A stretch of DNA of 64,000 nt from positions 1 to 64,000 of the forward strand of contig JAEWAF010000134.1 of the NCBI GenBank assembly GCA_023391815.1. Direction: 5' to 3'. Origin of the DNA: Pseudomonadota bacterium. GTDB lineage: Bacteria > Pseudomonadota > Gammaproteobacteria > Steroidobacterales > Steroidobacteraceae. The notes beneath the pieces were generated by a model, which worked only from the letters and a program-made list of their open reading frames with translations, made no database searches and had not been told where the DNA came from. Positions 1-8,080 of the stretch are shown piece by piece. A program made the translations under genes and the position numbers. How positions within the stretch are numbered: the first letter of the stretch is position 1; each line of letters opens with the position of its first letter.

Positions 1-116
1 TGGCGCCGGGCCGCAAAGCGGCGCCGGCACGAATCCATGGCTGGCAGGTTAGGCGTGCCACCGATGTGCTAAAACCCCGCGCATCGACCAGCACTTTCTA
101 CGATTCGTTGAAAATC

Positions 117-1052
117 ATGGACCACCTCGGCGACTTGAACCTGTTCCTGCGCGTGCTCGATCTGGGCTCCATCAGCGCCGCCGCTCGCAGCCTGGATCTG
201 TCAGTGGCGGTCGCGAGCCAGCGACTCAAGCGACTCGAACGCGGCCTGGGCGTTCGGTTGCTCCATCGGACGACGCGACAGTTGCAGCCCACACCGGAAG
301 GCGTTGCGCTCGCGGATCAGGGCCGCCATCTGGTGGAAGAACTGGATGTGCTGACCAGCAGCCTTCGTAGCAATGCGAAGATCGTCGCGGGCACGTTGCG
401 CGTGACGATTCCCGCGTCGTTCGGTCGCCAGTACATCTCGCCAGTGCTGCCTCAGTTCATGGCGCGCCATCCTCGGCTGCGACTGGACATCGACCTTTCC
501 GATCAGATGCGCGATCTGGTCAGCGAAGGGCTCGACCTCGCCATTCGGATCGGCACGCTCCGGAGTTCGGAGCTCGTCGCCACGCGACTGGCGATGAACC
601 GGCGCGTGCTGTGTGCGTCACCCGATTATTTACGCCGTCACGGCACACCGAAGCAGCCGCCGGATCTGACGCGACACGAATGTTTGCTCATGACATCGAA
701 TCCGAGCTCGCCCAACATCTGGCAGCTGCGCGGACCGGACGGCAAGGACGTCGATGTTCGTTTGCAGGGTCGGGTCAGGAGCAATCTTGGCGAGGTCATT
801 CGCGACGCGGCTCTCGGTGGCTTGGGCATTGCGCTGCATTCCACCTGGCATGTTTGCGAAGACCTGCGCGCCGGCCGGCTCAAGATCGTGCTGCCTGAGT
901 ATCAGTTGCCGGAGAGCGGCATCTACGCCGTCATGACACAGCGGCGCATGGTGCTACCTCGTGTGCGCGCGTTCGTGGAGTTCTTGAGTCAGCAGTTCGG
1001 CAAGACGCCGCCGTGGGAACGATATCTGGCCGCGAAACCTTCAAAGAAGTGA
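117..1052 (+). CDS. LysR-family transcriptional regulator
   Basis: A 311-residue LysR-type regulator. The N-terminal winged helix-turn-helix is at about residues 4-62, with the typical A-A-R-S-L and 'RLERGLGVRLLHR' elements, and a periplasmic-binding-like effector domain fills about 90-295. The ATG at 117 is preferred to an in-frame GTG at 66 because family members start only a few residues before the HTH. The sequence resembles the CrgA/AaeR-like branch that often controls neighbouring detoxification genes. A GST gene starts 25 bp downstream on the same strand, so the two may be co-transcribed. The effector cannot be read from the sequence. Confidence 0.9.
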   Translation: MDHLGDLNLFLRVLDLGSISAAARSLDLSVAVASQRLKRLERGLGVRLLHRTTRQLQPTPEGVALADQGRHLVEELDVLTSSLRSNAKIVAGTLRVTIPASFGRQYISPVLPQFMARHPRLRLDIDLSDQMRDLVSEGLDLAIRIGTLRSSELVATRLAMNRRVLCASPDYLRRHGTPKQPPDLTRHECLLMTSNPSSPNIWQLRGPDGKDVDVRLQGRVRSNLGEVIRDAALGGLGIALHSTWHVCEDLRAGRLKIVLPEYQLPESGIYAVMTQRRMVLPRVRAFVEFLSQQFGKTPPWERYLAAKPSKK

Positions 1053-1077
1053 GCTTCACTCCGGACGAGGATCCCCC

Positions 1078-1806
1078 ATGGTGTACGAGCTTTATTACTG
1101 GCCAGGCATTCAGGGCCGCGGCGAGTTCGTGAGGCTGGCGCTCGAAGAAGGGGGCGCCAAGTACATCGACATCGCCTTGAAGCCGGAGAATCGTGGCGGC
1201 GGCGTGCCCGCCATGAATAAGTTTCTCGAAGGGCCCCGCGTCCCGCATCCGCCGTTCGCGCCACCCTTTCTCAAGGTGGGCAAGCAACTCATCGGACAGA
1301 CCTCGAACATCCTGCTGTATCTCGGCGGCCCGCTGAAGCTCGCGCCCCGCGATGAAGCGGGCAAACTCTGGGTGCATCAGTTGCAGTTGACCGTGGCCGA
1401 TCTGGTCGTCGAAGCCCACGACACGCATCATCCAATCGCGGCAGGTCTCTATTACAAGGAACAGAAGGCAGCCGCGAAGCGTCGCGCGGCAGACTTCCGC
1501 GAACACCGGATGCCAAAGTTCTTCAATTATTTCGAGAAGGTGCTCACGCGCAATCGGGCGGCCGGTCCTTGGCTGGTCGGGGCTCGGATCACTTACGCGG
1601 ATTTGTCACTCGCTCAAGTGGTCGCGGGAATTCGTTACGCGTTCCCCAAAGCCTCCGCGAAGGTGCTTCGCAAACACCCGCGGCTCATGAAGCTCCACGA
1701 CGTCGTATTCGAGCGTCCGCGAATCAAGCGTTACGCGGAATCAGGCCGGCGGCTCGCGTTCAACGACGACGACTTGTTCCGTCACTACCCGGAGCTGGAC
1801 GGCTGA
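1078..1806 (+). CDS. Glutathione S-transferase family protein
   Basis: A 242-residue soluble GST-like protein. An N-terminal thioredoxin-fold domain (about residues 3-90) opens with 'YELYYWPGIQGRGEFVRL', as in sigma/alpha-type GSTs, where the Tyr near residue 6-7 is the usual catalytic position. A helical C-terminal domain (about 105-235) carries 'GARITYADLSL', the usual N-capping/hydrophobic-staple region. A GAGG ribosome-binding site precedes the ATG. It probably conjugates glutathione to electrophiles in the cytoplasm, but the substrate is unknown. It follows a LysR regulator, and its last 22 bp overlap the convergent DUF4440-type gene. Confidence 0.85.
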   Translation: MVYELYYWPGIQGRGEFVRLALEEGGAKYIDIALKPENRGGGVPAMNKFLEGPRVPHPPFAPPFLKVGKQLIGQTSNILLYLGGPLKLAPRDEAGKLWVHQLQLTVADLVVEAHDTHHPIAAGLYYKEQKAAAKRRAADFREHRMPKFFNYFEKVLTRNRAAGPWLVGARITYADLSLAQVVAGIRYAFPKASAKVLRKHPRLMKLHDVVFERPRIKRYAESGRRLAFNDDDLFRHYPELDG

Positions 1807-2234
1807 GGCGGCACCGACACATGGGTATAGATCACCTGCCACTTGCCGTTGCGCCTGGCCCAGATGTCCGCGAACCGTAGCGTCACCGCGAACGGCTTGC
1901 CTTCCGACTTGCCTTTCAGATGCACCAGGCCGCCCATGACGGCGCCGTCGCCCCATGCTTTTTCGACCGGCTCCAGGACTTCGAAGGGCTCGATCTGGTA
2001 GCCCGGCGCGAGATAGTCGGCGATCAGCTCCGACTTGGTCTGCAGCTTGCCACCGCTGTTGACGAGCACGTAGTCGTCGGCGATCAAGCGTCGCAACTCG
2101 GCACCGTTTGCGTTCACTTGTGCGTGATCGTAGTCCTCGACAGCCTTGCGCAAATCAGCCGGAATCTCGGCGGCCGTCGCGCTCGTCGCCCAACCGACGC
2201 ACGCGAGCAGAACGGCAATGTACTTATTGAGCAC
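1785..2234 (-). CDS. Exported NTF2-like (DUF4440-type) protein
   Basis: About 149 residues: a Sec signal peptide (hydrophobic stretch ending 'WATSATAAE') followed by one NTF2-like fold. The fold has the features of the DUF4440/SnoaL-like group: an N-terminal helix 'LRKAVEDYDHAQVNANGAELRRL', 'LIADDYVLVNSGGK' and a C-terminal 'RRNGKWQVIYTHVS' strand. The start is a GTG at 2234, with GAGG eight bases upstream; another in-frame GTG at 2243 sits too close to that site. The protein is probably periplasmic. Function in this family is mostly undefined (ligand-binding or scavenging), so no reaction is assigned. Confidence 0.75.
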   Translation of the reverse strand: MLNKYIAVLLACVGWATSATAAEIPADLRKAVEDYDHAQVNANGAELRRLIADDYVLVNSGGKLQTKSELIADYLAPGYQIEPFEVLEPVEKAWGDGAVMGGLVHLKGKSEGKPFAVTLRFADIWARRNGKWQVIYTHVSVPPQPSSSG

Positions 2235-2282
2235 AGTGAGCACCTCATCCGTTGGCGATGAGGCATGGTAGTGAACTGGCCG

Positions 2283-2852
2283 CTAAGACGGCAACAACGC
2301 TGCGCGCAGGCCCCGATTGGACAGCTTGCGCAGGAACAGAGGCAGAATTTGTAACAGCTGATCGGGCCGATTGTGTTTGTTCTGGCCGTCATGCATCAGC
2401 ACGATGTCGCCGGCGTTCACCGCGTCCAGCCGCTTTTCGATGGCATCGGCCCCACCCAGCGGCCCCCAATCGATGGCGCTGAGATTCCAAAGTACGACTT
2501 GCTCTCCGCAGCGATGCGCTTCATCGCTCATGCAGGCGCGCTCGCGCCCATGCGGCGGACGATAGAACGGGGGCGCCACACCGATCACGTCGCTGATGGC
2601 CTTCGCGCCATCGCGAACCTGAGCGCGCGCCGTCCCGGACGACATGAACCAGGGATGTCGATGGCTGAATGTGTGATTGCCGATCGCGTGCCCGGCCGCG
2701 TGGATTCGTCGCATGAGCGCGGGCGAGCGCTGCGCCTGTTGGCCGATCGCGAAAAAGGTCGCCTTCACCGCCGCGTGATCGAGTGCATCGAGCACCCGCG
2801 GCGTCCACTCCGGATCGGGTCCGTCGTCGAATGTGAGAAACACCCGATCCAC
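2283..2852 (-). CDS. Polysaccharide deacetylase family protein (CE4)
   Basis: A 189-residue single-domain NodB-homology enzyme with all five CE4 motifs: TFDDGPD at residues 7-13 (D9 base, D10 metal ligand), H60-x3-H64 metal ligands, RPPHG at 98-102, DW at 128-129 and LMHDG with the catalytic His at 154. It has no signal peptide, so it should act in the cytoplasm or need another route out. It starts at a GTG that overlaps the stop of the YkoP-like gene by one base, and it is the last gene of a tightly coupled trio with a glycosyltransferase. The substrate is probably an N-acetylated sugar on a lipid or cell-envelope glycan made by that glycosyltransferase (inferred from context). Confidence 0.88.
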   Translation of the reverse strand: MDRVFLTFDDGPDPEWTPRVLDALDHAAVKATFFAIGQQAQRSPALMRRIHAAGHAIGNHTFSHRHPWFMSSGTARAQVRDGAKAISDVIGVAPPFYRPPHGRERACMSDEAHRCGEQVVLWNLSAIDWGPLGGADAIEKRLDAVNAGDIVLMHDGQNKHNRPDQLLQILPLFLRKLSNRGLRAALLPS

Positions 2853-3406
2853 TAGCCCACCTTCAACTTGCCCAGATTGCGAGACAACGCTTCACGGGTC
2901 AGCCAGTACAGACGAGGCTCGGCCTGCTCGCGATCGCGAATGCGCGCGGCCGGTGCAAACACCCACATCAGCATCTTGAAGTGAGCCGACAGCAGCTTGG
3001 TCCGCCACGTCTTGGGCATCGGCGTGCTGACGAACCCGACGACCTCCCCGTGGGAGGGAATCCAGGTCGTGCCTTGAAACACGCGCACATCGGCCAACGT
3101 GGGATCGTTATGCGCCGCTTCCGCCAGCTTGCGCAACGACTCACGCATCAGCTTGGCGAACCGAAATCCGACTCGATGCATCGAACCCTCGCCGAGCGCG
3201 GCGATGCTCGCGTTGTTGAAGTGCAAGCGACCGATGACGTCGTTATCCCGCAGCAGCGTGCCATCCTCGAACTGCAAATCCGGCCCGCGATACTGGGCCC
3301 GGCCGACGAACAGCACCGGCCCGAGTGTTTTCAACTTATATCGCCGGTAATACCACGCGTCGATCAGGCCGAGCGCGCGCTGTGCGAATCGATGCAACAG
3401 TTTCAT
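2852..3406 (-). CDS. YkoP-like protein of the deacetylase/glycosyltransferase trio
   Basis: A 184-residue soluble protein without recognisable catalytic motifs. Its content ('ALGEGSMHRVGFRFAKLMRESLRKLA' split over a helix, then 'GEVVGF' and a basic C-terminus) resembles the YkoP-type proteins that sit next to, or are fused with, polysaccharide deacetylases in Bacillus and many proteobacteria; I assign this by resemblance and context. The ATG at 3406 overlaps the glycosyltransferase stop in an ATGA junction, so an upstream in-frame start at 3499 is unlikely. The role is unknown; translational coupling to both neighbours suggests one complex or pathway. Confidence 0.6.
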   Translation of the reverse strand: MKLLHRFAQRALGLIDAWYYRRYKLKTLGPVLFVGRAQYRGPDLQFEDGTLLRDNDVIGRLHFNNASIAALGEGSMHRVGFRFAKLMRESLRKLAEAAHNDPTLADVRVFQGTTWIPSHGEVVGFVSTPMPKTWRTKLLSAHFKMLMWVFAPAARIRDREQAEPRLYWLTREALSRNLGKLKVG

Positions 3407-4815
3407 CGCGTTTGTTGTGCCACTGCCCTGTTGACGGATGCGAGATCGAGCGCGAGTTGCGCCACCCGCGTCGCGCCGTCGCGCTGACCGAGCAACCAAG
3501 CGCGACGCTGCATATTCTGCAATGCCTCCGGGTCACGCAACAGTGCGTCGACCCGCTCCAGCAATTCACCATCGGCGACCAGACCGCCGACTTGGTGCCT
3601 GGTGAGGAAATCGACATTGAACCCTTCCTGACCGCCCAGCGAACGCGTCGCCAGCAATGGCCGGCCGCAGGCCAACGACTCGGCAACCGTGATGCCCCCG
3701 GGCTTGCCGACTACCACGTCGGCGGCACGTAGATAGATGTCCATGCGGTCCGTCCACTCGCAAACTTTCAGCCGCTGCGGGTGCCGGGCCGCGAGCCGAT
3801 CCAACTGCGCACGCGCCTTGTTGTTCGTGCCGGGCATGACGATGACGTGCGTCGATGCCGGCCGCTGCAACAGCGCCGTCGCCGCCGTATCCACGCTCAA
3901 GCCCAGGCCGCCGCCAAGGACCAGCACGACCTGCGCATCTTCGGGAAGACCCACCGCGCGACGCGCCTCCGCTTGCGATAACGGGAACGCGAAATCCGGC
4001 ATCAACGGCACACCGGTGACCACCGCCCGCGACGAGGTCGACGAGCCATCGCCTTCGAGCATCGACTCGTGCGCGACACAGTAACGATCGACGCCGCGCT
4101 GCTTCCAGAAATCGTGCACACCGAAATCGGTGAGCACGCCGATCATGGCCGCCTGCACCTTGCCGCGTTGCTTCAAGTAGGACGTCATGGCGGCCGGAAT
4201 CATCTGGGTGCTGATGATGATGTCGGGCGCGAACTTGCGGATCGCCGGTTCGAGCCGACGGATCAGGCGCAGGTATGTGAACTTCCACAATGCCAGCCGC
4301 GCGCGCACGCCATTGCCGGCGAGGCTATCGCCGTCATAGGGCATCGACGCGCACAGCAGGGAATACAGCAGTTTGTCGGATGCATAGCGACCGCCACGCG
4401 GGATGCTCTGCCCTTCCTTGGAGGCGACCGACGCGATCAGCTCGAGCACTTCGAGCACGGCGCGCGGCGGACCGGAGCGGCTCTCCAGCACCTGACGCCA
4501 GGTGCCGGCCTCCAGGTGATACAAGCGCTCATATAAATCGGAGTGGTTCTGAACCAGATCGAGATAGGTCGCGTGAATGGCGCGCGCCGCGCCCGCGTTC
4601 ATCAACGACCAGAAATCCACCGTGGTGACTACAGCGCGATCCTGCAACGCCGCCGCGACGGCCTGCGCCGCACGCACATGCCCTAGTCCGAGACCCGACG
4701 TGAGTAACAGCACGCGCAACGGCGGCCCATCGTGAGATATCGGCTCATCGTTGTCGGAAAATACGAACGCCCCGCGAGCTTGTTGCAATCCAGATCTTGG
4801 TAGGTCGAGGCGCAT
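3403..4815 (-). CDS. MGDG-synthase/MurG-like glycosyltransferase
   Basis: A 470-residue GT-B glycosyltransferase of the monogalactosyldiacylglycerol synthase / processive diacylglycerol glucosyltransferase type. The N-terminal domain has the glycine-rich GLGLGH loop at residues 41-46 (His46 is conserved in the family) and the acceptor-side region. The C-terminal donor-binding domain carries 'GGGLGLS' and KPGG at 371-374 followed by AES with Glu379, the nucleotide-sugar signature of MurG/UgtP-like enzymes. It should transfer a hexose from UDP-sugar to a membrane lipid acceptor on the cytoplasmic face. It is first in a coupled trio with YkoP-like and deacetylase genes. About 30 N-terminal residues precede the fold, so a later start is possible. 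Confidence 0.8.
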   Translation of the reverse strand: MRLDLPRSGLQQARGAFVFSDNDEPISHDGPPLRVLLLTSGLGLGHVRAAQAVAAALQDRAVVTTVDFWSLMNAGAARAIHATYLDLVQNHSDLYERLYHLEAGTWRQVLESRSGPPRAVLEVLELIASVASKEGQSIPRGGRYASDKLLYSLLCASMPYDGDSLAGNGVRARLALWKFTYLRLIRRLEPAIRKFAPDIIISTQMIPAAMTSYLKQRGKVQAAMIGVLTDFGVHDFWKQRGVDRYCVAHESMLEGDGSSTSSRAVVTGVPLMPDFAFPLSQAEARRAVGLPEDAQVVLVLGGGLGLSVDTAATALLQRPASTHVIVMPGTNNKARAQLDRLAARHPQRLKVCEWTDRMDIYLRAADVVVGKPGGITVAESLACGRPLLATRSLGGQEGFNVDFLTRHQVGGLVADGELLERVDALLRDPEALQNMQRRAWLLGQRDGATRVAQLALDLASVNRAVAQQTR

Positions 4816-4927
4816 GCCGTGTTCCGATGTCCGGGAGCGACCGGGCGTGCCATGAACATTACCCCTTTGAATGCCTCATCGTCGCGCCCGGTTCCGGACT
4901 CCACCTACGGAGATTGTTCAGTTTCAA

Positions 4928-5542
4928 TCACTTCACTCGTGATCCTTGCTTCGCCACCGGCCGTTCAGCCAGCGGCGGCATCACCCACACATAAATCCCG
5001 TCGGCACCGAGATTGATCGAGCGATCCGGCGGCCATTCCTTGCCCATGTCGAAATCGTGCGAGACCACGCGCGCGCCGGCCGGCAATTCCGCGAACAGTT
5101 TCGGTTTGAGCCGGCGATTCAGCCCCGGCAGCAGATACAAGAGCACGACGTTTGCTTCGCGCAGATCGGTCTCGAACAGGTCGCCGACCTGGAATGTCAC
5201 CAGCTTGTCGACGCCCGCCGCTTTGGCGTTGGCGCGCGCCTCCCGGATGCGGGCCGGATCGAGATCCACTCCGACGCCGCGCGTGCCGAATTGTTTGGCG
5301 GCGGCGATGACCATGCGACCGTCGCCGCAACCGAGGTCGTAGACCACGTCGGTCGGACGAATCTTGGCCTCGTAGAGCATCCGGTCGACCACTTCATGCG
5401 GCGTGGCGACGTACCAGACGTCGAGCTTGCGCTTGGCCTTGGTGGGCTCGACTTCGGACCCGGCACTGACTTGACCCAGTGCCAGCAGCATCAGCCCGAA
5501 TAGCGCGAGCGCACGGTTCGATCCTTGATGCGGTGTTCGCAA
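4928..5542 (-). CDS. Exported SAM-dependent methyltransferase (class I)
   Basis: About 204 residues with a Rossmann methyltransferase core: motif I DLGCGDG at residues 69-75, an acidic residue at the end of beta-2 (VGVDLD, about 93), and 'FQVGDLFETDL' as the motif II region. Unusually, the N-terminus reads as a signal peptide (basic start, 'ALALFGLMLLALGQVSAG'). I choose the TTG at 5542 because GGAGG lies five bases upstream; a longer frame reaches a TTG at 5596. Similar short class I methyltransferases with leader peptides exist in proteobacteria, but their substrates are not established. The gene is monocistronic, separated from the glycosyltransferase trio by about 110 bp. Confidence 0.75.
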   Translation of the reverse strand: MRTPHQGSNRALALFGLMLLALGQVSAGSEVEPTKAKRKLDVWYVATPHEVVDRMLYEAKIRPTDVVYDLGCGDGRMVIAAAKQFGTRGVGVDLDPARIREARANAKAAGVDKLVTFQVGDLFETDLREANVVLLYLLPGLNRRLKPKLFAELPAGARVVSHDFDMGKEWPPDRSINLGADGIYVWVMPPLAERPVAKQGSRVK

Positions 5543-5714
5543 GCGACCTCCGCCGTCTTGATTTTTTTGTCCGCCATCGTTCCCCGTCGGGAACAATGAC
5601 CCCCTTGGCAGCCGTTGGTATTGGCTCGGCCGTGTTGATCAACGAACGACCAATTCAACGCGCGAGCCATCTTCCGCTGCAGATCCACGAAGTCAAGCCT
5701 CGGTTATCAAGAAG

Positions 5715-5737
5715 TTATCCACCGGTTCTGTGGATAT
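5715..5737. promoter_or_regulatory. Inverted pair of DnaA-box-like 9-mers
   Basis: TTATCCACC at 5715-5723 and TGTGGATAT at 5729-5737 (ATATCCACA on the other strand) each differ by one base from the E. coli DnaA box TTATCCACA and face each other across five bases. They lie about 50 bp upstream of the split tRNA gene. They could bind DnaA as a regulatory or titration site; there is no AT-rich unwinding element and no dnaA/dnaN neighbour, so this is not called an origin. Confidence 0.35.
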
Positions 5738-5785
5738 CTGTGCGCACCCGCGACCGGCTGCTAGAATCGCGCGCTCGAGACATGT

Positions 5786-6168
5786 GGGCCTGTAGCACAA
5801 CGGTTAGTGCAGGGGACTCATCGATAAAAGGTGCCTTCGTGTGCGAAAGCCACGAAGTGGACGGGATGAATTCAGGGAACCCTTCCGCCGCGCTCCTCGC
5901 GAGTGCGGCGTGGCAACCCTGAGCCAAGCCGGCGGTACACCGCCGGAAGGTGCAGAGACTACCTGAGGGCGGCATTCACACCCCGGGACTTCGGTCCTGG
6001 CGCGAATGCCGAGTGCCCTTGATAACAGGCTGGAGCGTCCCGCACCCCACCGCCCCGGAGCGATGCTTTTCGCTTCAGGCGCGGGTGAAGAGATAGTCCA
6101 CTCCCTTTGGAAACATCGGGCGACAGTGAATCCCTTGGTTGCAGGTTCGAATCCTGCCGGGCCCACCA
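5786..6168 (+). tRNA. tRNA-Ile(CAU), interrupted by a group I intron
   Basis: The two exons (5786-5821 and 6129-6168) join to a 76-nt cloverleaf with encoded CCA: acceptor GGGCCTG/CGGGCCC, D-stem GCAC/GTGC, anticodon stem GGGGA/TCCCT with loop CTCATAA, and T-stem GCAGG/CCTGC with loop TTCGAAT. The anticodon is CAU. The D-arm and anticodon arm match bacterial tRNA-Ile2 (CAU, modified to lysidine by TilS) rather than initiator or elongator tRNA-Met, and Azoarcus has an intron in the same gene at the same place. The discriminator base is A. Without splicing the tRNA would be non-functional. Confidence 0.92.
5822..6128 (+). ncRNA. Group I self-splicing intron in the tRNA-Ile anticodon loop
   Basis: A 307-nt intron inserted directly after the CAU anticodon. 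It has the core of the small bacterial tRNA introns (IC3 type, as in Azoarcus): internal guide GTG at 5831-5833 pairing with exon CAU through a terminal U.G; P2 CTTCGTG/CACGAAG (5835-5857) capped by a GAAA tetraloop; P4 strands CAGGG (5873-5877) and CCCTG; 'GAGCCAAGCC' leading into P6; P7 GACTA (5957-5961) with TAGTC (6094-6098); and a terminal omega-G at 6128. It is about 100 nt longer than the 205-nt Azoarcus intron, mainly through a 68-nt hairpin at 5962-6029. No homing endonuclease frame is present, so it should splice itself but not home by that route. Confidence 0.9.
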
Positions 6169-6217
6169 TTCTTCCAGCTGAGCCGTATCCGCTCGGCAGC
6201 GCCGCGAGTGCGGAGCG

Positions 6218-8080
6218 TTAGTCGCTAACCAGCTCCCGTCGCTGCAGGCACTCCCGCACATCCACCATCTCCGTCTCCAGCACATGTGGCAATGCTGGTA
6301 GCGGGGGTAGCACTGTTCCGTTCAAGATCGTCGCGACGAATTGATCAATGGCAGCGCGAACACGCGAGGCGCCGTCGTTAGCAAACATCGATGCGGCAGA
6401 TTCGCGAGTCCCGGCGCCGCCGATTTGTTCCAAGGCCCAGCACGTCGAGAGCGTGCGGTAGGCAAGGCGTTCGACCGCTGCGATGGCTGGCCACCATTCT
6501 TCGGCGGCGAATCGTTGAGCGCGTGAGGCGGCGAGACTGTCTTCGTATGCGTGCGTCAGGGCGAAGCTCGCGAGTTGCAGTTCGCGGCGAGATGCTCTTG
6601 CAGCGGGGACGGTGACCTCACCGTCAGCGAGATGACTCGTTGTGTCTGCGACGGCTCGCAATACACGAGCGAGTTGTTCTGGAATACGCCGAGTCGCGGC
6701 TTGAGGCGGGATCAGTCGGAACACGACGATCGCCACTGCGCAGCCCATCAACGTATCGATGCCTCGCGCCCACAAAAAACTCGCGAGCCCGTCGACCGGA
6801 TGCCCACCGCCGGCAATCGTCAACGCCGAACCGGTGATGAACACGACCGCAAGCGCGTAGTTGCGGGTGACGAGCATTTCGATCGTGAACTGCAGCACCA
6901 TGATGATCGCCACCAGCCACAGGCCCTGCGGGTGAAGAATGAGAATGGCGCCGGCGAGCAGCAACCCGATCCAAGTCCCGAGCAGTCGCTCGATGCTTCG
7001 CTGAAGTGTCCGCAGCCAATCGAAGCCCTGATGCAACATCAGCACGGTGGCCGCGACGGCCCAGTACGCGCGTTCAAAATGAAATATCGCCGCGAGCACG
7101 CCTACGAGCACGGCGGCGACGCCGACGCGCACGATGACCCGCATCGAATTCGAGCCCGGCTGCAATGCTTCGAGAATCGCGGCGCCAGCGCTCGGATGGC
7201 CGATCGGGATGGTGTTATCACTCAGCACGGGAACACTTTGCGGATCGCGCACCTGGCCGATGAGCTTGCGCAGATCCTCGATCAATCGAGGATCAGGTAA
7301 GCGATGGCGGCTCGCGTCGCTCATCGCTTCGGCGAACCGCAGATGGAATTCTCGATTGAGCGCGCGCAGTCGAGCGATCGGACCGTCGGCGGGCACTCGC
7401 GAAGGTTGATGATTGACCAACGTCGTCCAGGCCCGATGTAGAGCGAAGGCCGCGCGATAACGAGCCGCACTTTCCTCGGAGGTGCCGATCGATTTGATAT
7501 ATCCGATCACTGCACGGCCGGCGGAAGTCACCGCGCTCCGCTCGGGGCCGCGAAAAGAAAACAATGCGCCGGCCATGTGCACTACCCAAGCGAATGCGCC
7601 ACCGCCAAACACGAGCACCGCCGCGCCCATCGGGCCGATGTGAGCAGCCGGCATCGCCGTGCCAGCCGCGCACGCAAGCGTGAACATGTACGCACCCGGC
7701 GGACCCACTTGCAGAGCGTTGCTGAGCCAGGTCGCGACCATTGCGATGGCCGCGACCGCGATCACGACAGCCCACCCAACCTGCGACACCCAGATCCCGA
7801 CGCCGACACTCAATGCGAATGCAAGCGCGATCAACGCCAGCTCCAATGCGCGACCGAGATACGGGCGACCGCTGCCATACAAGGCGGTGAAGCCACCGAT
7901 GGAAGCCATCAGCCCTGCCGATGTATCGCCCGCCAACCAGCCGGTGAGAATCGGTACGCCCATGCAGACCGCCGCGCGCAGCGAAAACCACACGCGTCCG
8001 GCCGGTGCGGGCCGGAGTTGGAACAGGCCACGCAGAATGTGCCTGGCGACGGATTCGGATTGGGATCGAGCATCGGGCAT
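6218..8080 (-). CDS. FUSC-family inner-membrane transporter
   Basis: About 620 residues of the fusaric-acid-resistance/YccS/aromatic acid exporter family. An N-terminal block of hydrophobic helices (about residues 25-170) is followed by a soluble stretch (about 180-310), a second membrane block (about 320-450) and a cytoplasmic helical tail, the usual two-half FUSC architecture. The first half carries 'GWLAGDTSAGLMASIGGFTALYG', split over a helix. Such proteins export aromatic acids or similar compounds, often with an MFP and an outer-membrane partner, but no partner gene is adjacent. The ATG at 8080 is preferred to the GTG one codon upstream. It ends about 50 bp past the split tRNA gene, on the opposite strand. 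Confidence 0.88.
   Translation of the reverse strand: MPDARSQSESVARHILRGLFQLRPAPAGRVWFSLRAAVCMGVPILTGWLAGDTSAGLMASIGGFTALYGSGRPYLGRALELALIALAFALSVGVGIWVSQVGWAVVIAVAAIAMVATWLSNALQVGPPGAYMFTLACAAGTAMPAAHIGPMGAAVLVFGGGAFAWVVHMAGALFSFRGPERSAVTSAGRAVIGYIKSIGTSEESAARYRAAFALHRAWTTLVNHQPSRVPADGPIARLRALNREFHLRFAEAMSDASRHRLPDPRLIEDLRKLIGQVRDPQSVPVLSDNTIPIGHPSAGAAILEALQPGSNSMRVIVRVGVAAVLVGVLAAIFHFERAYWAVAATVLMLHQGFDWLRTLQRSIERLLGTWIGLLLAGAILILHPQGLWLVAIIMVLQFTIEMLVTRNYALAVVFITGSALTIAGGGHPVDGLASFLWARGIDTLMGCAVAIVVFRLIPPQAATRRIPEQLARVLRAVADTTSHLADGEVTVPAARASRRELQLASFALTHAYEDSLAASRAQRFAAEEWWPAIAAVERLAYRTLSTCWALEQIGGAGTRESAASMFANDGASRVRAAIDQFVATILNGTVLPPLPALPHVLETEMVDVRECLQRRELVSD

Noticed and set aside
5507..5593. 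28-codon frame starting MADKKIKTAEV before the methyltransferase
   Set aside because: It overlaps the leader of the methyltransferase in another frame and has no independent support.
5700..5760. Replication origin
   Set aside because: Only two DnaA-box-like sites, no AT-rich unwinding region and no dnaA, dnaN or gyrB nearby.
5786..6168. tRNA-Met instead of tRNA-Ile
   Set aside because: The anticodon is CAU, but the D-arm, anticodon stem and intron site match tRNA-Ile2, and the initiator features (three G-C pairs GGG/CCC, unpaired first base) are absent.
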